Positions 8,082-15,957 of a DNA stretch of 64,000 nt are shown piece by piece (position 1 is the stretch's first letter; each line of letters starts with the position of its first letter). This DNA comes from Rhodospirillaceae bacterium UBA1479 (lineage in GTDB: Bacteria > Pseudomonadota > Alphaproteobacteria > Rhodospirillales > Casp-alpha2). The notes below the pieces were generated by a model that was given only the letters and a program-made list of their open reading frames with translations, searched no databases and was not told the DNA's origin. Location: NCBI GenBank assembly GCA_002325375.1, contig DCRZ01000001.1, forward strand, positions 248,001-312,000, in the 5' to 3' direction. Position numbers and translations under genes: made by a program.

Positions 8082-10499
8082 CTACCGCGGGCCGCGCTCG
8101 TGCTCCATGGCTTTCAGTATATCAGCGTATGGGTCGTTACTTGAAGCGGTAGATGCCTTGGTCGCCGGTTTGGCGGGGGGTGGTGCCGGGGCCGGGGCAG
8201 GGGCCTGCGCGGGCGTTTGAGCCCGTGGCTTGGCCGCGGCCGCCGGTTGGGCAGGTGCGGGTGCGGGGGCAACTGGACGCGCCGCCGCCTGGGGAGCGGC
8301 TTGCGGCGCAGCCTGGGGCGGAACGGGTTTCGTCGCTGGTTGTGCGGGCGCAGCGGGACGCGGCGCCGGGCGTTGCGCGGCCTGGGGCGCCGGTGCCGGT
8401 TTCGCAGGGGCCGCCGGCGCGGCGACCGGTTGCGGTGCCGGCTTTGGCGCAGGCGAGGGGGCCATGGCGGGGGCCGGGCGCTTGGGCGGCACGGGTTCGA
8501 CGCGTCCGCCGGGGGCGGGCGGTTTCCCGCCCTGTGCAGCCTGACGGGCGGCATTGGCCAGGGCGGCGGACATGTCGGGCATGGGCGGTTTCGCGGCTGG
8601 CGCGCCTGTGGGCTTGGCGGAGGCAGGCTTGGCGGGGGCGGGCGTTGCGGGCGCGGCGGGCGCCTTGGCGGCTGCGGGGACGGCCGGCGTCGCACTTGGC
8701 GCGGCGGGCTTGGCCGGGGCGGCGGCCTCGGGCGCCTTGGGCTTACCGGCATCGGGTTTCGGCGCGTCGCTTTTCACGGCGTCCTCGGGCGGGCGTTCCA
8801 TGGGTTGCTGGCCGAACAGGCGCGGCAGGATTTCCGCCGACGGTCCGGCCAGCGCCACGCGGCCCTGGTCAAGGGCAATCAGATCGTCACAGGCGGCCAG
8901 CAGGATCGGGCTGTGGGTCACCAGGATGACGGATCGGGTCTTGGAAATTTCACGCAAGGTGTCCCGTAGGGCTTGCTCCGCCTGGCGGTCCAGGCTGGCC
9001 GACGGCTCATCCATCATCAAGACGGACGGATCACCCAGTAGAGCCCGGGCGACGGCGATACGTTGACGCTGGCCGCCCGACAGGCGTGAGCCCGCTTCGC
9101 CGATATCAGTGGCGTAGCCGTCGGGCATGTCGATGATGAAGTGGTGAACGCCCGCATGGGTCGCCGCCTTGATGACCTGTTCGTCCGAGGCGTCGGCATG
9201 GCGGTGGGCGATGTTGTCGCGGATGGTGCCGGCGAACAGCACGCATTCCTGCGGAACGTAGCCCATCCAATCGGCCAGTTCGTGGCGCGTGAACTGGGCA
9301 ATGTCGGCACCGTCGAGCAGAACGCGGCCGCTGGTCGGCCGGTACAGGCCTTGCAGCACCTTCAACAGGGTCGTCTTGCCGGACCCGTTGCGCCCGACAA
9401 GGGCGTGAATGCCGCCCGCGGGCAGGCTTATAGTGACGTTGCTGAGGATCGGCTTGGTGCCTTCGACGTAATTGAAGACGACGTTCTCCGTGCGCAGCTC
9501 GCCCTTGGGCGCTTCCAATTCGATCTCGGACTCCGCGCGTTCGCTGGTCGTCTCGAAGGTCTGGCCCAGACGCTCAGCCGCCTGCTTGAATGAATTGAAC
9601 GTTCGCCATTGGTTGACCAGTTGGTTGAGCGGCCCAAGCAGCCGGCCCGACAGCATGTTGGCCGCTATCAGCGAGCCCATGGTCATTTCCTGATTGACGA
9701 TGGCCAGCGCGCCGACGGTCGTCATCAGCAGCGTCGTGCACATGGTCAGCGAGCCGCCCAGGTTCGAATAGAAATCGGTCTTGGCGCCGCGCACCGCGGA
9801 CTTCTCGATGTTGTCGGCGTGGCTTTGCTCCCAATGGGGGCGCATGGCCTGGTCGAGGGCAAGGGCCTTGATGGTGGTCCGCCCCTGGATCATTTCCGCG
9901 ATCAATTGATCGCGCGAGATGGAGGATTGGCGTTCTTCCTGGTTGGCGGCGGCCATGACGTTACCCGACTTCCAGGCGACGAACATGAACAGCGGCAGGA
10001 TCACCAGCAGCACCGGCGCCACCGGCGGCGCGATGACGATGATGAGGATCAGGAACATGAGGACGAAGGGCAGGTCGGTGATCAGCACGGCCGAGCCGCC
10101 GGACAGCGTGTTACGCACCGTGTCGACATCACGGAACAGGCCCTGCCAATGGCCGGCCGGTTTGGATTCCAGTTCGGACAGGGGCAGCGACATCAATTTG
10201 TCGAACAACTGGCGGCCGACCAGCACGTCAACGCGCAGCGCCACGGTCTGCATGACGCGCGACCGCGCCAGCTTCAATACCAAGTCGAAGATGATCACGG
10301 CGATCATGCCGATGACCAGCCCCCACAGGGTCGAGATGCCTTTATGGAACACGACGCGGTCGAAGACCTGCATGGAAAACACAGGCGTCGCCAAGGCCAC
10401 CAGGTTGATGAAGGCTGACATCAGCACGACCTCGCGAAAGGTCGGCATGAGTGATTTGACGAAGGGCTTCAGCCACGCCGTATTGTTGGGTTCCGCCAT
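8082..10499 (-). CDS. Type I secretion ABC transporter with long Pro/Ala-rich C-terminal extension
   Basis: 805 aa. Residues 1-310 form an ABC exporter transmembrane domain without an intact C39 peptidase domain (the N-terminus starts directly at the helices). Residues 330-560 form the ATPase: Walker A GRNGSGKT (369-376), signature LSGGQ (473-477), Walker B VLMMDE (493-498), H-loop His529. Family members normally end near residue 565. Here about 240 further residues (567-805) are almost entirely Pro, Ala, Lys and Gln, likely disordered, ending in a charged helical SNDPYADILKAMEHERGPR. It exports protein substrates to the surface or medium together with the adjacent HlyD protein, and is divergent from the CHASE2 cyclase. 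The tail's function is unknown to me. Confidence 0.9.
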   Translation of the reverse strand: MAEPNNTAWLKPFVKSLMPTFREVVLMSAFINLVALATPVFSMQVFDRVVFHKGISTLWGLVIGMIAVIIFDLVLKLARSRVMQTVALRVDVLVGRQLFDKLMSLPLSELESKPAGHWQGLFRDVDTVRNTLSGGSAVLITDLPFVLMFLILIIVIAPPVAPVLLVILPLFMFVAWKSGNVMAAANQEERQSSISRDQLIAEMIQGRTTIKALALDQAMRPHWEQSHADNIEKSAVRGAKTDFYSNLGGSLTMCTTLLMTTVGALAIVNQEMTMGSLIAANMLSGRLLGPLNQLVNQWRTFNSFKQAAERLGQTFETTSERAESEIELEAPKGELRTENVVFNYVEGTKPILSNVTISLPAGGIHALVGRNGSGKTTLLKVLQGLYRPTSGRVLLDGADIAQFTRHELADWMGYVPQECVLFAGTIRDNIAHRHADASDEQVIKAATHAGVHHFIIDMPDGYATDIGEAGSRLSGGQRQRIAVARALLGDPSVLMMDEPSASLDRQAEQALRDTLREISKTRSVILVTHSPILLAACDDLIALDQGRVALAGPSAEILPRLFGQQPMERPPEDAVKSDAPKPDAGKPKAPEAAAPAKPAAPSATPAVPAAAKAPAAPATPAPAKPASAKPTGAPAAKPPMPDMSAALANAARQAAQGGKPPAPGGRVEPVPPKRPAPAMAPSPAPKPAPQPVAAPAAPAKPAPAPQAAQRPAPRPAAPAQPATKPVPPQAAPQAAPQAAARPVAPAPAPAQPAAAAKPRAQTPAQAPAPAPAPPPAKPATKASTASSNDPYADILKAMEHERGPR

Positions 10500-10811
10500 G
10501 GAATTCCCGCTGCTCCTAATATCCCAGCGTCAGACTAATGTATGATGGTAAACACGGGATGAACAGGGGATGCGCGTATGACGCCGCCCGAACGGCCCGG
10601 ATTTACGGCGTTTCGATGCTTTGAATTTCCGCGTGTGTGGGCTTTCGGGCTGGCGGCATGGGCGGGAACCTGTGATAATGTGGCGGTAACTCCCACATTG
10701 CAGGCGGAATGCCGGGCACAAACAATTGCCGGCGCCGCCAGGGGACGGGAGTAGCCCGCCCGGAAACGTCCAAGACGAAACCGGGAAGGGCCGAGAAAGG
10801 GGAGCTCAGAA
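10500..10811. promoter_or_regulatory. 312-bp divergent control region, ABC exporter / CHASE2 cyclase
   Basis: No credible gene. On the plus strand an extended -10 like TGTGATAAT (10671-10679) overlaps a dyad AATGTGG (10677-10683) and CCACATT (10693-10699) that could be an operator. An AGGGGAG ribosome site precedes the TTG start of the cyclase. All are pattern-level calls. Confidence 0.3.
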
Positions 10812-13169
10812 TTGCCTGACGAAGGCCGCGCGGACGTTATCCCGCCGACGGTACCGAAAGGACCGAACAAGCCCGGCGTGGCGATGCGCATACTGCGCGC
10901 CATCGGCCGTGGGCTCTATCGGTTCTTCCGGGGTGCTGTCCGGCTCGAACGCGTTGTCGGCTATGTCTTGCTGTTCGGGTTCCTTGCGCTTTACATCGCC
11001 GACCCGAAGCCTGTTCAGTTCATGCGCCTGAAGGGTTTCGACTTCTATCAGCAGATGAAGCCGCGCGAAATTCCGCCGCCTGAGCGCAAACCCGTCACCA
11101 TCATCGATCTGGACGAAAAAAGCCTGGGCGAGGTCGGTCAATGGCCGTGGCCGCGCAACATCTTGGCACAACTGGTCGACAATCTGATGAAGATGGGCGC
11201 CGTTGTGGTGGCCTTCGATATTGTCTTCGCCGAACCCGACAGAATGAATCCGGCTGCCATCGCGGATGCGCTAAAGGGGCTGGACGAGGACACCAAGAAC
11301 AAGATCCGCCAGTTCAAATCCAACGACGAGATCTTCGCCGAAGCCATCAAACGCTCGCGCGTCGTGCTGGGCCAGTCGACCGTGGAAAACGAGCTTGAGG
11401 GCGTCAAGCTGCCGCCGGTGAAGAAATCCATCGCCATTCGCAAATACGGGCCCAACGTGCCCGATCCCCTGGATCTATTGCCCAGTTTCCCGGCTTTGGT
11501 GCGCAACGTGCCGATCATCGAACAGGCTGCCGGCGGGCGGTTCGGCGGACACGGCATTTTCTCGATCATTCCCGAACAGGACGGCATCATCCGCCGCATT
11601 CCGTCGCTATTCGTTCAGGGCAAGGATATGTTCCCCGCCCTCAGTGTCGAGATGCTGCGCCTCGCCACCGGGCGGCCGACGATCCTGGTCAAGGTCGATC
11701 AGGCGGGCATCAAATCGCTGGGCATCGCCAGGGGCTTGGAAATTCCCACGGATCAGAACGGCCGGATGTGGCCCTATTTCTCTAAGTCGGACAAGGCCAA
11801 GTACGTATCGGCCGTGGATGTGCTGAACGGCACCGCCGACCCGGCCATGATCAAGGGCAAGCTGACCATCCTCGGCACCAGCGCCATCGGCCTTAAGGAT
11901 ATTCGGTCCATCCCGACGGAAAGCAACATTCCGGGGGTCGAGGTCCATGTGCAGATCATCGAAACCGTGCTCAACAAGGCCTACCTGACCCGTCCCAATT
12001 TTGCCCGAGGCTTGGAGCTGTCGGTCATCTTGTTCGGCGGATTGGCGATGATCGTCCTGGTGCCTTGGGTCGGGGCGCTCTGGACCTTCATGGTGTTCGG
12101 CGTGACTACGGCCGGCGTCGGGTTCGGAAGCTGGCATGCCTTCGCCGAATACCGCATGCTGATCGACGCGGTTTTCACCCTGGTCGCCATCTTCCTTCTG
12201 TATTCCACGCTGACCTATCTCAACTACGTCCGCGAAGAGGCGTCAAAGAAACAGGTGCGCGGCGCCTTCGCCCACTACCTGTCACCGGACATGGTCGAAC
12301 AGCTGGCCAACAATCCCGACAGCCTGAAGCTGGGCGGCGAAATGCGCGAACTGACCCTGCTGTTCTGCGACGTGCGCGGGTTCACGACGATTTCAGAACA
12401 GTTCGATCCTGTCGGCCTGACGGCCCTGATCAACAAACTTCTGACGCCGCTGACCAACGCGATCCTGCAGCGCAAGGGCACCATCGACAAGTACATGGGC
12501 GACTGCATCATGGCGTTCTGGAACGCGCCCTTGGACAACCCGAACCACGCCATGGACGGCTGCCGTTCGGCGCTGGCCATGCTGGCCGAGATGGAGCCCT
12601 TGAACGCGCGCCTGGAAATCGAGGCCAAGGAAGAAGGCCGCAAGCACATTCCGCTGAAGGTCGGGCTCGGCTTGAATTCGGGCCCGGCGGTTGTCGGCAA
12701 CATGGGGTCGGATCAGCGCTTCGACTATTCGGTGTTGGGCGATTGCGTCAACCTGGCCGCCCGCCTGGAAGGCCAAAGCAAGACCTATGGCATGAACGTC
12801 GTCCTCGGGCCGTCAACCAACGAAGCGGTTAAGGACGAACTGGCGACGATCGATCTCGACTTCATCCAGGTCAAAGGCAAGACCGAGGGAACCTATATCT
12901 ACGGTCTCCTGGGAGACACGGATGTGCTGCAGAAGCCGGAGTTCCGGAAGGTGCAGGGCATGATCAAAGAGATGATGGATACCTATCGGTCCATGGATTT
13001 CGAGACCGCGAAACGCATGGTCGCCGAGATCAGAGCCTATCCGAAATGTTGGGACCTCGAGGCCGATCTGGGGCCGCTGTGCGATATCTATGACGAACGC
13101 ATCGACGAATACATGATCAACCCGCCGCCGGCCGATTGGAACGGCGTGTTCGTCGCCACCAGCAAATAA
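10812..13169 (+). CDS. CHASE2-domain class III adenylate/guanylate cyclase
   Basis: 785 aa from a TTG start with AGGGGAG upstream. One helix (about 48-63), an extracytoplasmic CHASE2 sensor (about 65-395: VTIIDLDEKSLGEVGQWPWPR, VVAFDIVFAEPD, HGIFSIIPEQDGIIRRIP), then three helices (about 401-470) and a class III cyclase (about 505-700). Metal Asps are in LLFCDVRGF (D520) and YMGD (D564); transition-state Asn647 and Arg651 are in VNLAAR. It should make cAMP or cGMP in response to a periplasmic signal. The C-terminus ends in the motif PPPADWNGVFVATSK, nearly the same as in the second cyclase at 15958-18330. It is convergent with, and abuts, the acyltransferase gene. Confidence 0.93.
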   Translation: MPDEGRADVIPPTVPKGPNKPGVAMRILRAIGRGLYRFFRGAVRLERVVGYVLLFGFLALYIADPKPVQFMRLKGFDFYQQMKPREIPPPERKPVTIIDLDEKSLGEVGQWPWPRNILAQLVDNLMKMGAVVVAFDIVFAEPDRMNPAAIADALKGLDEDTKNKIRQFKSNDEIFAEAIKRSRVVLGQSTVENELEGVKLPPVKKSIAIRKYGPNVPDPLDLLPSFPALVRNVPIIEQAAGGRFGGHGIFSIIPEQDGIIRRIPSLFVQGKDMFPALSVEMLRLATGRPTILVKVDQAGIKSLGIARGLEIPTDQNGRMWPYFSKSDKAKYVSAVDVLNGTADPAMIKGKLTILGTSAIGLKDIRSIPTESNIPGVEVHVQIIETVLNKAYLTRPNFARGLELSVILFGGLAMIVLVPWVGALWTFMVFGVTTAGVGFGSWHAFAEYRMLIDAVFTLVAIFLLYSTLTYLNYVREEASKKQVRGAFAHYLSPDMVEQLANNPDSLKLGGEMRELTLLFCDVRGFTTISEQFDPVGLTALINKLLTPLTNAILQRKGTIDKYMGDCIMAFWNAPLDNPNHAMDGCRSALAMLAEMEPLNARLEIEAKEEGRKHIPLKVGLGLNSGPAVVGNMGSDQRFDYSVLGDCVNLAARLEGQSKTYGMNVVLGPSTNEAVKDELATIDLDFIQVKGKTEGTYIYGLLGDTDVLQKPEFRKVQGMIKEMMDTYRSMDFETAKRMVAEIRAYPKCWDLEADLGPLCDIYDERIDEYMINPPPADWNGVFVATSK

Positions 13170-15854
13170 TCAGGCCAGGTCCAGGGTCGTCTCCATCACC
13201 GGCTCGTCTTCCAACCTTTTCACGCGGAATCCCAGTGCCCGCACCATGTCCAACATGGGGTGGTTGCCCGCCATGACTTGGCCGGCCATGGTCTTGGTGC
13301 CGCGCGCCCGGCAATAGCCGATCATTTTTTCCAACAGCTTGTACCCCAGGCCCTGACCCTTGAGGTCAGAGCGCACGATGATCGCGAATTCGCAGGTTTC
13401 ATTGTCGGGGTCCGTGACCGTGCGCACGACCCCCAAGGTCTCGCTGCCCGAACCGTCGGCCTTGGGGGCCGAGGCGATGAAGGCCATTTCCCGGTCGTAG
13501 TCGATCTGCGTCAGGCGGGCGATTTCCGAATGCGGAAATTCGCGGACCAACCCGAAGAAGCGGAAGCGGATATCCTCCGGCGTCAGCCGGCCCAGGAACT
13601 CGCGATGCTCCGGCTCGTCTTCCGGCCGGATCGGGCGCAGCAATACCTCGAGGCCGTTGTGCAAGGTGAACGGTTCTTCCAACTCGGCCGGGTACGGGCG
13701 GATCGCCAGGTCGCGCGACCGATCGCCCGTGGGGCGGGCGACACGAATGCGGGCGTCCAGCGCCAGCACACCGTTTTCATCGGCGAGCAGCGGGTTGATA
13801 TCCAGTTCCATGATCTCGGGAATATCGACGATCATCTGCGATATCTGGACCAGGGTCAGGCAGAGCGCGTCCATGTCCACGGGCGGGCGGTCGCGATAGC
13901 CCTGCAGCAGGCGCCAGACGCGGGTGCGGGAAACCAGATCACGCGCCAGGTGCATGTTGAGCGGCGGCAGCGATACCGCCCGGTCAGCGATGACCTCGAC
14001 CGCCGTGCCACCCTGGCCGAACAGGATGACCGGCCCGAAGATGGCATCGCAGGTGACGCCGACGATCAGTTCATGCGCCTTCGCGCGGTCGGCCATGCGT
14101 TGCACGGTAAAGCCTTCGATGCGCGCATCTGGGAACTTTTCGCCGATGATTTTGAACATGCGCTCCGCCGAGGCGGTGACCGCTTCGGCCGTGTCGAGGA
14201 ACAGGTCGACGCCGCCGACGTCCGATTTGTGGCTGATGTCCGGTGACAGGATCTTCAGGGCCACGGGGAACCCCATGGCCTGGGCCTTGGCGGCGGCTTC
14301 CGCGGGCGTGGTGACGATATGGGTTTCCACCGTCGGGATGCCGTAGGCCGCAAGCACCGATTTGGCGGCCGGTTCGCTCATCATGGCGTCGCCGCTGGCC
14401 AGGTGGCCCTCGATCATCACCCGCGCGACCGCCGTTGCCGGGTTGAACTGGGCGGGCAGGGAGGTCGGCGTTTCCGTCAACGTTTCCTGGTTTCGCTTGT
14501 AGGTAATCAGGTGCATGAAGGCGCCGATGGCCTCGCCCGGCGTGTCATAGGTCGGCACGCCCGCATCGCGCAGCATCTTGCGGGCGGGCGCCACCGCTTC
14601 CTGGCCGACCCAATTGGCGAGCACGGGGGCCTTGGTTTCCCGCGCCACATCGATGACCGCCTGCGCGGCGGCGGTGCTGGATGCCGTCGCCGTCGGCGCG
14701 TGCATGACCAGAATAGCATCCGCTTCCTTCGCCGCCAGCACGGCCCGCATGGCGGCGGCATAGCGTTCCGGCGGCGCGTCGCCGATGATGTCGGCGGGGT
14801 TTCCGTGCGACCAGGAGGCCGGCAGAACCTTGTCCAGCGCGGCGATTGTGGCGTCGGAAAATTCGGCCAGCCGTCCGCCCGTTTGCGCCAGCCGGTCGAC
14901 CGCCATCACACCGATGCCGCCGCCGTTGGTCACGATGGCAAGCCGGTCGCCGGGGAACTTCGGCGCTCGGGCCAGGGTTTCGACCGCGGCGAAGATTTCT
15001 TCGATGGTGTCGACGCGCAACATGCCGGCGCGTCGGAAGGCGGCGTCGTAGACCGCGTCGCTGCCGGCCAGGGCGCCGGTATGCGATTGCGCGGCCCGGG
15101 CGCCGGCGTCGCTGCGCCCGGCCTTGATGACCAGGACGGGCTTGTTGCGTGACGCCGCCCGCCCGGCCGACATGAAGGAGCGCCGTTCATGGATCGATTC
15201 CACATACAGCAGGATCGCCCGCGTGCCCGGATCGCTGCCCAGGTAGTCGAGAACGTCGCCGAAATCCGTATCCAGCGCGTCGCCCATGGAGATGAAATGG
15301 GAAAAACCGATGCCCCGCGCCCGCGCCCAATCCAGCACGGCGGTGCACATGGCGCCCGACTGGCTGGCGAAGGCGATGTTGCCGGGCAGGGCGGGCAGGT
15401 GGGCGAAGCTGGCGTTAAGCCCGATCCCCGGCACCAGCAGGCCGAGACAGTTGGGGCCCAGCAGGCGCATGCCGTATCTCCGCGCCATCGCCAGGACCTC
15501 GGCCTGTGCCGTGCCGCTGCCGCCGGGTGCCGGCGTGGCGCCAAGCCCGGCCGTCAGCACGATGGCGGCGCGGGTGCCGTGCTTGCCCAGATCGTCGATG
15601 ATCTTCGGCACGGTGCCGGGCGGTGTGCAGATGACCGCCAGGTCGGGGATCACCGGTAGGCTTGCGACGTCCGGGTAGGTCAGGACGCCGGCGACGGCCC
15701 GACGCTTCGGATTGACCGGCATGATGGGGCCGTCAAAGCCACCTTCGAGCAGATTGTGCATGACCAGATTGCCGACAGCCCCCTTGCGCTCGGACGCGCC
15801 GATCACGGCGACGGAGGTGGGGTGGAACAGCTTCCTGAGGTTTCTGACGGTCAT
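13170..15854 (-). CDS. Pat-like bifunctional ADP-forming acyl-CoA synthetase / GNAT acetyltransferase
   Basis: 894 aa, the length of PatZ/Pat protein acetyltransferases. Residues 5-140 are a CoA-binding domain (VAVIGASERKGAVGN), 150-470 the succinyl-CoA-ligase-like part with the phospho-His motif SHTGALAGSD (H258), 480-710 an ATP-grasp domain (FPVALKILSPDISHKSDVGGV), and 735-890 a GNAT domain (RSDLKGQGLGYKLLEKMI acetyl-CoA loop). Such proteins acetylate lysines of metabolic enzymes such as acetyl-CoA synthetase; in several bacteria they are tied to cAMP. The intact His suggests the synthetase half may be active. It lies 103 nt downstream of the GAF cyclase on the same strand, so co-transcription is plausible. 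Confidence 0.88.
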   Translation of the reverse strand: MTVRNLRKLFHPTSVAVIGASERKGAVGNLVMHNLLEGGFDGPIMPVNPKRRAVAGVLTYPDVASLPVIPDLAVICTPPGTVPKIIDDLGKHGTRAAIVLTAGLGATPAPGGSGTAQAEVLAMARRYGMRLLGPNCLGLLVPGIGLNASFAHLPALPGNIAFASQSGAMCTAVLDWARARGIGFSHFISMGDALDTDFGDVLDYLGSDPGTRAILLYVESIHERRSFMSAGRAASRNKPVLVIKAGRSDAGARAAQSHTGALAGSDAVYDAAFRRAGMLRVDTIEEIFAAVETLARAPKFPGDRLAIVTNGGGIGVMAVDRLAQTGGRLAEFSDATIAALDKVLPASWSHGNPADIIGDAPPERYAAAMRAVLAAKEADAILVMHAPTATASSTAAAQAVIDVARETKAPVLANWVGQEAVAPARKMLRDAGVPTYDTPGEAIGAFMHLITYKRNQETLTETPTSLPAQFNPATAVARVMIEGHLASGDAMMSEPAAKSVLAAYGIPTVETHIVTTPAEAAAKAQAMGFPVALKILSPDISHKSDVGGVDLFLDTAEAVTASAERMFKIIGEKFPDARIEGFTVQRMADRAKAHELIVGVTCDAIFGPVILFGQGGTAVEVIADRAVSLPPLNMHLARDLVSRTRVWRLLQGYRDRPPVDMDALCLTLVQISQMIVDIPEIMELDINPLLADENGVLALDARIRVARPTGDRSRDLAIRPYPAELEEPFTLHNGLEVLLRPIRPEDEPEHREFLGRLTPEDIRFRFFGLVREFPHSEIARLTQIDYDREMAFIASAPKADGSGSETLGVVRTVTDPDNETCEFAIIVRSDLKGQGLGYKLLEKMIGYCRARGTKTMAGQVMAGNHPMLDMVRALGFRVKRLEDEPVMETTLDLA

Positions 15855-15957
15855 GGTTCCGCGCGTTTCGATCCGCCGCCGATGATAGCTTTGGAATGTT
15901 GCAGGGCGATCACAGACCGGAAGTGACGGAAGGACACGGGCAGTGGACCGGACCCCG

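Noticed and set aside
8153..8969. Several overlapping Arg/Pro/Gly-rich frames on both strands
   Set aside because: They arise from the repetitive GC-rich codons of the ABC transporter's Pro/Ala tail.
10671..10699. CRP/FNR-type site upstream of the CHASE2 cyclase
   Set aside because: TGTGA is present but there is no TCACA at the required spacing; only a different dyad remains.
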